Below the pieces are notes generated by a model that had not been told where the DNA came from, ran no database searches, and saw only the letters and a list, made by a program, of their open reading frames with translations. From assembly GCA_900753135.1 (NCBI GenBank), contig CAADXZ010000049.1, forward strand, positions 1 through 9,115: a stretch of DNA of 9,115 nt. Reading direction: 5' to 3'. Made by a program: the position numbers and the translations under genes. The stretch comes from Clostridia bacterium. Its GTDB lineage: Bacteria; Bacillota; Clostridia; TANB77; UBA1234. Below, piece after piece: positions 1 through 5,869 of this stretch. Position 1 is the first letter of the stretch, and every line of letters starts with the position of its first letter.

Positions 1-100
1 ATTAGGATTATCTCCTAAAAAATACTTATATACAATAGTAAAAAATGAATTAAAGATTTATAAAAATAAGGCTGTACTAAATGCAAAAGTATTAGCATAA
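1..100 (+). CDS. Possible 3' end of an unidentified gene entering from the left edge
   Basis: Reading from base 2, the frame stays open for 32 codons to a TAA at 98-100. The Lys-rich peptide begins LGLSPKKYLY and ends NAKVLA. I do not recognise the family. Support for a real gene is indirect: the frame is open from the window edge, and a strong hairpin with a T tract follows at 134-184, as expected between a gene ending here and the convergent yidD. An open stretch this short in AT-rich DNA could also be chance, and no start is visible. The sequence to the left of the window would decide it. Confidence 0.4.
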   Translation, partial: LGLSPKKYLYTIVKNELKIYKNKAVLNAKVLA

Positions 101-133
101 AATGAGGTATTTGCTTTGCAATCCATTTTCTTA

Positions 134-184
134 AAAAGAGCTTTTGAACTACCAAAATAGTTCATTAAAGCTCTTTTATTTTTT
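134..184. terminator. Bidirectional intrinsic terminator between the left-edge gene and yidD
   Basis: The outer stem pairs AAAAGAGCTTT (134-144) with AAAGCTCTTTT (167-177). The inner stem pairs TGAACTA (145-151) with TAGTTCA (158-164), with a six-base loop and a two-base TT bulge at 165-166. On the plus strand the hairpin is followed by ATTTTTT; on the minus strand the stem ends in TTTTT. The right arm overlaps the yidD stop codon (176-178), so the hairpin begins essentially inside the end of that gene. The structure suits termination of yidD and of anything arriving from the left. Confidence 0.8.
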
Positions 185-391
185 AGGTGGTACTGGGTCG
201 TATCCTGGTTCGCTAAATGGATTACATCTAAGAATTCTTTTAAGAGTAAGCCAAAGCCCTTTAAAAAGGCCGTGTACCTCCAACGCTTCAATTGCATAAG
301 ACGAACACGTTGGATAATACTTACAAGAATCATGCCAAGGGCCAGGTATTTTTTTATATAATTTTATTAACCAAATAATAATCTTTTTCAT
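176..391 (-). CDS. yidD: Membrane protein insertion efficiency factor YidD
   Basis: A complete 71-residue YidD, within the family's usual short length. The family is thought to act at the inner face of the membrane, helping YidC/Sec-dependent insertion of membrane proteins. The N-terminus (residues 1-15, MKKIIIWLIKLYKK) is a basic amphipathic helix expected to lie on the membrane. The family core follows: PGP, CKYYPTCSSYAIEAL with Cys23 and Cys29, the HGLFKG stretch, then RCNPF with Cys56 and the GYDPVPPKK tail. The ATG at 391 is fixed by an in-frame TGA two codons upstream. An AGAGG lies about 12 bases before it, slightly far. The gene is often found in an rpmH-rnpA-yidD-yidC cluster; here it stands alone, divergent from a DUF362 gene, as also occurs in other Firmicutes. 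Confidence 0.96.
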   Translation of the reverse strand: MKKIIIWLIKLYKKIPGPWHDSCKYYPTCSSYAIEALEVHGLFKGLWLTLKRILRCNPFSEPGYDPVPPKK

Positions 392-429
392 TATTCACAT
401 TATCCTCTACTTCTTATAACTTCACACAT

Positions 430-458
430 AGAATAGCATGTATTACTCTAAAAATCAA
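430..458 (-). promoter_or_regulatory. Candidate promoter for yidD
   Basis: On the minus strand a TTGATT -35 box (plus 453-458) is separated by 17 bases from a TATTCT -10 box (plus 430-435). A TGC just before the -10 gives an extended -10 form. Transcription would begin near 423, leaving a leader of about 30 bases before the yidD start. Spacing and position are good, but the boxes are not perfect consensus. Confidence 0.5.
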
Positions 459-512
459 TATCATCAATCTCTTGACGAAATTAAAACATATCTATTTATT
501 TTTTATTTTTAA

Positions 513-521
513 TGCTATAAT
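513..521 (+). promoter_or_regulatory. Extended -10 promoter element for the DUF362 gene
   Basis: TGCTATAAT (513-521) is a perfect extended -10 element. No convincing -35 box sits 16-18 bases upstream, where the DNA is a run of T and A; extended -10 promoters can work without one. Initiation about seven bases downstream would fall near 528, at the ribosome binding site AGGTGA (528-533), giving an unusually short leader before the ATG at 538. A TTGACG at 472-477 resembles a -35 box but lies 38 bases from the -10, too far to pair with it. Confidence 0.5.
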
Positions 522-537
522 ATTTTTAGGTGATTAT

Positions 538-1668
538 ATGTATGACGTAAATATTGTAAGATGTGAGAATTACGAAAAAGAAAATGTTGAAAAAGCTCTA
601 CTTGCATTAATTCAATTAACCGGTGGATTAGAGTGGGTTACTCCAAATATGAATATTGTAATTAAGGCAAATTTAGTAACTCACATGAAACCAGAACAAG
701 CTGCAACAACACACCCTACCTTATTGTGTGAGTTAGTAAAATTATTAACATCAAGAGGAGCAAATGTTGTATTGGGAGATAGCCCTGGTGGGCTGTATAC
801 ACCATCATTCGTTAACAAAGTATACGTTGCAACCAAAGTAAATTGTATAACTAAATTTGGTGGTAAATTAAATCAGAATTTTGAAAAAGAACTTGCAAAA
901 TTTCCAGAAGGTAAAGTACTAAAAGATTTCGAGTACACAGCATACTTAAAAGATGCTGATGCCATAATCAATTTTTGCAAACTGAAGTCACACGGAATGA
1001 TGGGAATGTCAGCGGCAACAAAAAATTTATTTGGTACCATTCCAGGCACATTAAAACCTGAATATCATTTCAGATTTCCAAACCACGCTGATTTTGCTGA
1101 TATGCTTATAGACTTAAATGAATACTTTAAACCAAAGCTTTGTATTGTAGATGCCATAATTGGTATGGAAGGAAATGGTCCAACTAAGGGCACTCCAAGA
1201 CATATAGGAGCTTTGCTCGCATCAACTAATCCATACAAACTAGACTTGGCTTGTTCTAGAATAATGGGCTTAGAAAAAGAAAATGTCACAACACTTGAAG
1301 CAGCATACAAAAGAAATCTAATTCCACAAACTTATAAAGAATTATCTTACAACCAGAATATTGATGATTTTGTTGTAAAGGATTATAAAAATATACTTGT
1401 GCATACAGGAATATTATTTGAAGATAAGCCTAAATTGATTAAAAAAATAATATCAAAATGTTTGAAATCAACTCCAAAGCTAGATAAATCAATATGTATT
1501 GGATGCAAAAAATGCTATGAAATTTGCCCAGCCAAAGCAATAACATTTAAAAGAAATACGCCACACATAAACAGAAAAAAGTGTATATCTTGTTTTTGCT
1601 GTCAAGAATTCTGTCCTGCTGGTGCAATGAAAGTAAAGCGACCTTTAGTAGCGAAAATATTAAATTAA
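538..1668 (+). CDS. DUF362 domain protein with C-terminal 2[4Fe-4S] ferredoxin domain
   Basis: A 376-residue protein of the DUF362 plus ferredoxin type, widespread in anaerobes; its reaction is not established to my knowledge. The DUF362 part shows KANLV (43-47), THP (58-60), GDSPGG (80-85), KLKSH plus TKNLFG (149-167) and DAIIGMEGNGPTKG (206-219), the usual conserved blocks. The C-terminus has two CX2CX2CX3CP motifs, Cys320/323/326/330 and Cys349/352/355/359, expected to bind two [4Fe-4S] clusters; Cys354 is an extra cysteine. No signal peptide is seen, so it is probably cytoplasmic and electron-transferring. I chose ATG 538 because AGGTGA lies four bases upstream. The in-frame TTG at 472 has no ribosome binding site, and its 22 extra residues would be translated from promoter sequence. 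The next gene starts 22 bases after the stop, suggesting co-transcription. Confidence 0.92.
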   Translation: MYDVNIVRCENYEKENVEKALLALIQLTGGLEWVTPNMNIVIKANLVTHMKPEQAATTHPTLLCELVKLLTSRGANVVLGDSPGGLYTPSFVNKVYVATKVNCITKFGGKLNQNFEKELAKFPEGKVLKDFEYTAYLKDADAIINFCKLKSHGMMGMSAATKNLFGTIPGTLKPEYHFRFPNHADFADMLIDLNEYFKPKLCIVDAIIGMEGNGPTKGTPRHIGALLASTNPYKLDLACSRIMGLEKENVTTLEAAYKRNLIPQTYKELSYNQNIDDFVVKDYKNILVHTGILFEDKPKLIKKIISKCLKSTPKLDKSICIGCKKCYEICPAKAITFKRNTPHINRKKCISCFCCQEFCPAGAMKVKRPLVAKILN

Positions 1669-1690
1669 ATTAAATGAAAGGATGAATAAT

Positions 1691-2302
1691 ATGGAACTTA
1701 TAATCTTGTTTCTTTTTCCAATATTTTTTATAGTTTTTGTCTACAAATTAACTTCTATAAGAGAAGATACTCCAAAATTTGTGCCACCAGACTCTATTTA
1801 TATAATAGACAGAAACACACACTATTATAAAACCTTAACTGCTGGTAAACGAATAATACTTGGAAGAAATGATAAAATAACATCTCGCATTTCAAAAACT
1901 CCAATTTCAAGAGCACTTACTAATTTATTTGAAACAGAAGATGGTTCTATAATCTCGGCAAGTATAATCTGTACATACAATTCAAATGATATATTAAATA
2001 CACAAGAATTACTAAAGAGCGTAAGAAGAAGTATTGACGATATAATATTAAGTTCTCTTTATTTTGCTATAGGCTCAATAAAAGCTAAAGAAGTGTCTAC
2101 TTCACTAAATGATTACATAAAATCAAATTTATCAAAAGAATTAGCTTCTCTTGATATAAAGCTATCATCCTTTAAGACGTCTTTCAACTTTGTCAAAGGT
2201 CTACAATCAGAAGATTGCTTCAAGCCCCACATTAGCGGTTGCTATCACGACAGTATTGAAACTAAAGATGCTTTCAAAGATGGACCGATAAGATATAAAT
2301 AA
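1691..2302 (+). CDS. Small membrane-anchored SPFH/band-7-like protein
   Basis: A 203-residue protein with one N-terminal membrane helix (about residues 2-19) followed by what looks like a divergent SPFH (stomatin/prohibitin/flotillin) domain. The stomatin-type opening is visible as VPPDSIYIIDRNTHYYKTL (31-49), corresponding to the family's VPxGxxxVxERxGxYxRTL. Next comes ETEDGSIISASIICTYNSND (81-100), matching the TxDxxxVxVxxxVxYRVxDP strand pair. AIGSIKAKEVSTSLNDYIKS (126-145) with LDIKLSSFK (154-162) matches the IGxxxLxExxxxRxxI helix and the GIxVxxVxI strand. It then stops after about 40 further residues, without the long coiled coil of full-length family members. ATG 1691 is preferred because GAAAGG (1676-1681) lies nine bases upstream; the in-frame ATG at 1682 would abut it. 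The role is probably scaffold-like at the membrane, perhaps for the DUF362 protein; that is inference. Confidence 0.65.
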   Translation: MELIILFLFPIFFIVFVYKLTSIREDTPKFVPPDSIYIIDRNTHYYKTLTAGKRIILGRNDKITSRISKTPISRALTNLFETEDGSIISASIICTYNSNDILNTQELLKSVRRSIDDIILSSLYFAIGSIKAKEVSTSLNDYIKSNLSKELASLDIKLSSFKTSFNFVKGLQSEDCFKPHISGCYHDSIETKDAFKDGPIRYK

Positions 2303-2328
2303 GATTTTATGAGTAATAATATGTTTTT

Positions 2329-2823
2329 CTATTTTTTCTTATAACATTTTAAACATGCAGTGTACCCTTGCTCTTTTGCCTTGGATAATGAAACAGGATA
2401 ATAGTTTGCTTTGGTACACTGCTTTATTTTGTGATATTTTGTGCCACTTTTTGATATAAATACCGTTACATCATTTTCTATATTTTCATTCTCTTTTAAC
2501 GATTCCTCTTTTTCAGAATGTAATACATCTTTATTTTCTTCAAACTCGGTATTATCCTCAATTGATGGTGTAGCCAAATATATTTTTCCATCCTTAAAAT
2601 CCACTTTTACATCTAACATTTCCGCAAATTCTCTTAATGGCATATAAGTTCTATTTTGATATGACAATATTGGATTCTCAGATGAATACTCTTCTCCATC
2701 AACATAAATTGGAAAACTTGAAAAATATACCTTCTTTACCAAAGTTCCAGCATAAGACAACGTCATTGTTGATAAAACAAAAACACAACATAAAAACAAA
2801 ATTCTTTTAAAATTTAATTTCAT
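2329..2823 (-). CDS. Secreted stalk-domain protein with C-terminal His/Cys motif
   Basis: A 164-residue exported protein. Residues 1-25 form a signal peptide: MKLNFKR, then a hydrophobic core, with likely signal peptidase I cleavage after SYA (23-25). Residues 31-83 resemble the copper-amine-oxidase N-terminal/stalk domain (PF07833 type): IYVDGEEY, then NRTYMPLREFAEMLDVKVDF and KIYLA. An acidic low-complexity linker (about 88-118) leads to a small terminal module at 121-161: SGTKYHKIKQC, PVSLSKAKEQGYTACLKC. His131, Cys136, Cys157 and Cys160 could bind a metal. Similar tails end many secreted Firmicute proteins, but no function is established that I know of. ATG 2823 has a strong GGAGG four bases upstream; the longer frame to an ATG at 2862 lacks this and would bury the signal peptide. 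The gene converges on the SPFH-like gene and diverges from the ClpX-like gene. No clear terminator is seen at 2303-2331. Confidence 0.82.
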   Translation of the reverse strand: MKLNFKRILFLCCVFVLSTMTLSYAGTLVKKVYFSSFPIYVDGEEYSSENPILSYQNRTYMPLREFAEMLDVKVDFKDGKIYLATPSIEDNTEFEENKDVLHSEKEESLKENENIENDVTVFISKSGTKYHKIKQCTKANYYPVSLSKAKEQGYTACLKCYKKK

Positions 2824-2930
2824 AAAACCTCCGATATTCTTTTGTACAATAAAAAAGCTCATATAGTTAACGTCTTAGCATTAAGCTAATCTAATATACA
2901 AATATAAAAAATAATAATTTGGAAAAACTT

Positions 2931-2958
2931 TGACAGAACTGTCATAAAGAAGCTTCTT
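2931..2958. repeat. Two adjacent inverted repeats, possible operator
   Basis: TGACAG-AA-CTGTCA occupies 2931-2944. The perfect 12-base palindrome AAGAAGCTTCTT occupies 2947-2958, two bases after it. They lie between divergent genes, just downstream of the candidate start point of the minus-strand stalk-domain gene (see 2970-2998), where a repressor could block it. They could instead fold as hairpins in that gene's leader. No regulator is identified. Confidence 0.45.
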
Positions 2959-2969
2959 AAGATATTTAG

Positions 2970-2998
2970 AGTTTACAATCAATTTTCTTTAAAGTCAA
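2970..2998 (-). promoter_or_regulatory. Candidate promoter for the stalk-domain gene
   Basis: On the minus strand TTGACT (plus 2993-2998) is separated by 17 bases from TAAACT (plus 2970-2975). Initiation would fall near 2963, giving a leader of about 140 bases that contains both inverted repeats at 2931-2958. The -35 is good and the -10 matches consensus at four of six positions. Other AT-rich -10-like sequences nearer the gene cannot be excluded. Confidence 0.35.
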
Positions 2999-3053
2999 AC
3001 ATTTTCATTCGACAAAATGTGATATTGTTTTCAATAATTTATAAGTTTTTATG

Positions 3054-3081
3054 TTGAAATACAGAAAAATCATGGTATAAT
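3054..3081 (+). promoter_or_regulatory. Strong promoter for the ClpX-like gene
   Basis: TTGAAA (3054-3059), a 16-base spacer, then TATAAT (3076-3081) with TGG immediately before it, giving an extended -10. Both boxes are near or at consensus for the housekeeping sigma factor. Initiation near 3088 leaves a leader of about 50 bases to the ATG at 3138. Confidence 0.8.
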
Positions 3082-3137
3082 GGCTTCGGATTAATTTTTT
3101 ACTACCCTAATTATATTAAAGAAGGGAGATTACAAGC

Positions 3138-4679
3138 ATGAAGTCTAAGCGGCGTATTCGGTGTCTTTGCTGCAAAAAATTAGTTATGCCTAAGATTAAC
3201 TACTACGAACCCGATGAACCATATTCTGTGATTCCAATTAACTATCAAAAAAAACATGGATGTGTGTGTTCAGAATGTATTGAAAGATATGCTGCTGATG
3301 ATGATTTCTTAAGATATTCAACATTTTCAGAAAACGAACTTACTGAATCTAAAAGAATGGACTTGCTATTTGGTCCTTTTGCTAAAATGCTCCCACCCAG
3401 AAACAGCCAAGTGGTACTTATGACTACGCACGATCTTTCAAAGGAGAAGGCAAATGACTCAAGGCCTTTACAAGCAAATGCCGCAAACGAGCAAATTCCA
3501 AGCCATTCAACTAAAACAAGTTCTTCTACAAAATCCTCTGAAGTTGAACAGAAAGATTTATATTTAGAAAAATACTCTTGTCTTGATTACTCTTTAGATA
3601 GCTATGCTAATTTAGTTCAAAATGTTGTTTTTGGTCAAGAAAAAGCAGTAAAAAGGCTGATTTATACCGTCTACTTTAACCAATTAGCTAACTGTCTCGA
3701 AGAATATTCTGATATGTTACCGCCAGATTCTATTAAGTGTTTAGGACATGATAAAACACCACCAAGACGTAAACACGTTTTACTGATTGGTAACACTGGT
3801 GTTGGCAAAACATTACTTGCATCAACTGTGGCAAAAATGTTTAAAATCACCTACTCTATTTCAAATGCTACTCCAATAACATCTGCAGGATACATTGGAG
3901 ATAAAATTGAAAATGTTCTTGAAAGACTTTATGATGCAGCAGATGGCGACATTCAAGTTGCACAAAATGGGATTATTATATTAGATGAATTTGATAAAAA
4001 AGCCGTTTCGCCTAACGAAACCACACGAGATGTAACTGGTAAAGCCGTTCAACAAGAACTTTTAAAATTACTTGAACCAACGGATGTTTGGATTAGAAAG
4101 GGTACAGTTAAATTTAATACAAAAAATTTAACTATCATAATGATGGGTGCATTTGTAGGACTTGAAGATGTGATAACAAAACGCCTTAATGTAAAAAGAA
4201 TTGGCTTTGGGAACAATGACACTTCCGTATCTTTAGACAAACTCATTCCTGATGACCTAATTGAATACGGTTTTATTCCAGAAATTGTGGGACGCATTCC
4301 CATTGTGATTAAACTGAACAATCTAACAAAGGATGTTCTTACAGACATAGTCTATGCACTTTTAAACAAGTATAATTTGTTTTTCAAATACAAAAACTAT
4401 GACTTAATTGTAGATCAACAGCTCATAGACAAATTAGTTGAAGAATCTCTAAGTGCTAAAACGGGTGCTCGTGATTTGGACACTAAAGTAGATGAATTAC
4501 TGCAACCGGCATTATATCAAGTATTTCAAAGCCTTCCTAATGGCGTTTGCGAAGTCAACTCTGATGGTTCTATTACTTTGCTAAGATCTCAAAAAGATTC
4601 TATCACTCCTTCACTTCTCGAAATCTCTCCAACAAAGAAATATGAAGATTTTGATGATGAAGATATAACAGAAAAGTAA
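3138..4679 (+). CDS. ClpX-like AAA+ ATPase (divergent ClpX paralogue)
   Basis: At 513 residues it is clearly longer than typical ClpX (about 410-430). ClpX unfolds proteins and feeds them to the ClpP protease. The N-terminus has a zinc-domain pattern, Cys9/Cys12 and Cys44/Cys47, with a longer gap than in ClpX and two extra cysteines (11, 42). A Ser/Thr-rich low-complexity linker (about 100-140) precedes the ATPase core: Walker A GNTGVGKT (218-225), pore loop GYIG (251-254), Walker B IIILDEFD (279-286), TRDVTGKAVQQELLKLLE (296-313), IGFG (355-358), FIPEIVGR with the arginine finger at 386, and sensor-2 GAR (443-445). The IGF tripeptide is the ClpP-docking motif of ClpX. The GGRKHP-type RKH loop expected after residue 313 is missing. 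The C-terminus is acidic (502-513). AAGGGAG (3122-3128) supports ATG 3138. The gene is monocistronic, with its own promoter and terminator. Catalytic residues look intact; the substrate is unknown. Confidence 0.9.
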   Translation: MKSKRRIRCLCCKKLVMPKINYYEPDEPYSVIPINYQKKHGCVCSECIERYAADDDFLRYSTFSENELTESKRMDLLFGPFAKMLPPRNSQVVLMTTHDLSKEKANDSRPLQANAANEQIPSHSTKTSSSTKSSEVEQKDLYLEKYSCLDYSLDSYANLVQNVVFGQEKAVKRLIYTVYFNQLANCLEEYSDMLPPDSIKCLGHDKTPPRRKHVLLIGNTGVGKTLLASTVAKMFKITYSISNATPITSAGYIGDKIENVLERLYDAADGDIQVAQNGIIILDEFDKKAVSPNETTRDVTGKAVQQELLKLLEPTDVWIRKGTVKFNTKNLTIIMMGAFVGLEDVITKRLNVKRIGFGNNDTSVSLDKLIPDDLIEYGFIPEIVGRIPIVIKLNNLTKDVLTDIVYALLNKYNLFFKYKNYDLIVDQQLIDKLVEESLSAKTGARDLDTKVDELLQPALYQVFQSLPNGVCEVNSDGSITLLRSQKDSITPSLLEISPTKKYEDFDDEDITEK

Positions 4680-4740
4680 CGTTAGCCACACTAAAAAACA
4701 ATGTTCAAAATTTTGATATGATCTTGTAAACAAAATAAAG

Positions 4741-4785
4741 CTAGGATTTGCATCATTTATTGGTGTAAATCCTAGTTCTTTTATT
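4741..4785 (+). terminator. Intrinsic terminator of the ClpX-like gene
   Basis: A 15-base-pair stem pairs 4741-4755 (CTAGGATTTGCATCA) with 4761-4775 (TGGTGTAAATCCTAG) around a five-base TTTAT loop. Only two pairs are G-U wobbles; the rest are Watson-Crick. TTCTTTTATT follows directly. It lies 61 bases after the stop codon at 4677-4679 and isolates the ClpX-like gene from the next one. Confidence 0.92.
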
Positions 4786-4867
4786 AATCATATTCACCTA
4801 TTTTAATATTTTTTCATACTACTTCTAAGATGTATGATACACATTTTTGAGGGCTAAAAAAATAAAT

Positions 4868-4896
4868 TTGAAAAAAAAGTAACTTTATTGTATAAT
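4868..4896 (+). promoter_or_regulatory. Strong promoter for the E2-like acyltransferase gene
   Basis: TTGAAA (4868-4873) is separated by exactly 17 bases from a consensus TATAAT (4891-4896). Initiation near 4903 gives a leader of about 40 bases. The gene is therefore expressed independently of the ClpX-like gene upstream, which has its own terminator. Confidence 0.85.
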
Positions 4897-4942
4897 ATGT
4901 CTGAATTTAAGTTAAAAGTAAAAATATAAAAGGAGAAATTTT

Positions 4943-5815
4943 ATGAAGAAAAAATTTGGAGATAGGTATGATGGCAGAAGAATAAGACATTCAGACCCTA
5001 CTAATATAATTGAACCATTTCTAATGAAAACTAGAAATGATGCCCAAGTTGCTTTTGATGCAGAGCTTGACGTTAGCAATGTTGAAGATCTTATTCATAA
5101 ACGCAGAGCAAATGGCGACCAAATAAGTTTTCTAGACTACTTTTTCGCTGCATTTGTTAGAACCATATCTCAATACCCTCGTTTAAATAGATTTATAGCT
5201 GGTAGAAGATTATTTGCCAGAGATGATATAGAATTTTCTATGGTTGTAAAGAGAGAATTAAATATAAATTCAGACAGTTCACCTATTAAATTAAAATTTA
5301 ATCCAGATGATACTGTAAATGATATATCAAAAAGATTAAAAGAAGAAATACAAGCAAATAAAGGAGAAAAAGCAGGAAATGGTGATGTAAATAAATTTAT
5401 GGGAGTCTTAAATCATCTTCCTCGTTTTCTTTTCTCATTTGTTATAGGAACAATCAAATTCTTAGACTTCTATGGAATAATGCCAAAATTTATCCATAAC
5501 CTTAGCCCATTCCATACAAGTGTATTTATAACAAACATGGGCTCTATCGGTTCGGAGCCTATCTATCACCACATTTATAACTTTGGTACAACATCAATAT
5601 TCATAGCAATGGGAACTAAAAAGGCTCAGAGAGTTATAAATAGAGAAGGTAAAATAGTTCAAAGAAAAGTAATGAGATTGCGTTTTGTTGCTGATGAAAG
5701 AATTGGTGATGGATATTATCTATCTTCAGCTTTAAAATACTTTACTGGTCTTTTCCTACACCCTGAAGTATTAGAGCAAAAACCAGAACAAGTTTTTGAA
5801 GATGACCAAATATAA
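4943..5815 (+). CDS. Stand-alone 2-oxoacid dehydrogenase E2-type acyltransferase domain protein
   Basis: A 290-residue protein with the fold of the E2 catalytic domain (chloramphenicol acetyltransferase superfamily) and nothing else: no lipoyl domain and no E1/E3-binding domain. Visible landmarks are FFAAFVRTISQYPRLNRFI (67-85), matching the E2 helix ending in PxLN; FITNMGSIG (195-203), matching the family's SNLG strand; GTTSIFIAMGTKKAQRVI (215-232); and DERIGDGYY (251-259) where active enzymes have DHRxxDG. The catalytic His is thus Glu252, while Asp256-Gly257 remain, so classical acyl transfer from CoA is doubtful. AGGAG (4931-4935), seven bases upstream, supports ATG 4943. No E1, E3 or lipoate gene lies nearby, so membership of a pyruvate-dehydrogenase-type complex is unsupported here. 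Automated annotation would probably call it 'E2 subunit'; that name should not be read as function. The gene is monocistronic, with its own promoter and terminator. Confidence 0.82.
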   Translation: MKKKFGDRYDGRRIRHSDPTNIIEPFLMKTRNDAQVAFDAELDVSNVEDLIHKRRANGDQISFLDYFFAAFVRTISQYPRLNRFIAGRRLFARDDIEFSMVVKRELNINSDSSPIKLKFNPDDTVNDISKRLKEEIQANKGEKAGNGDVNKFMGVLNHLPRFLFSFVIGTIKFLDFYGIMPKFIHNLSPFHTSVFITNMGSIGSEPIYHHIYNFGTTSIFIAMGTKKAQRVINREGKIVQRKVMRLRFVADERIGDGYYLSSALKYFTGLFLHPEVLEQKPEQVFEDDQI

Positions 5816-5821
5816 AAAAAG

Positions 5822-5856
5822 AAGGCTTTCATACGTTTTGTATGAGAGCCTTTCTC
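5822..5856. terminator. Bidirectional terminator between the E2-like gene and the ABC operon
   Basis: A 13-base-pair stem pairs AAGGCTTTCATAC (5822-5834) with GTATGAGAGCCTT (5840-5852), with one wobble pair, around a GTTTT loop. On the minus strand it is followed by CTTTTTTTATA, an excellent T tract for ending the ABC exporter operon (stop at 5870). On the plus strand the tail TTTCTC is weaker but usable for the E2-like gene ending at 5815. Confidence 0.9.
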
Positions 5857-5869
5857 ATTTCTAACAATA

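Noticed and set aside
58..333. Minus-strand open frame of 91 codons overlapping yidD
   Set aside because: It covers most of yidD in another frame and runs through the terminator hairpin; the translation matches no family I recognise and yidD is certain.
472..537. TTG at 472 as the start of the DUF362 protein
   Set aside because: No ribosome binding site precedes it, the extra 22 codons cover the -10 element, and ATG 538 has AGGTGA at the right distance.
2303..2328. Terminator between the convergent SPFH-like and stalk-domain genes
   Set aside because: The gap is AT-rich with T runs, but I could not build a stem longer than a few A-T pairs.
2824..2862. Longer start (ATG 2862) for the stalk-domain protein
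   Set aside because: It would put 13 residues ahead of a clear signal peptide, and the strong GGAGG sits directly before ATG 2823.
2930..2958. TTGACA at 2930 as a plus-strand -35 box
   Set aside because: No acceptable -10 lies 16-18 bases downstream; the hexamer is better explained as part of the inverted repeat.
4943..5815. Calling this gene a pyruvate dehydrogenase complex E2 subunit
   Set aside because: No lipoyl or subunit-binding domain, no E1/E3 neighbours, and Glu in place of the catalytic His.
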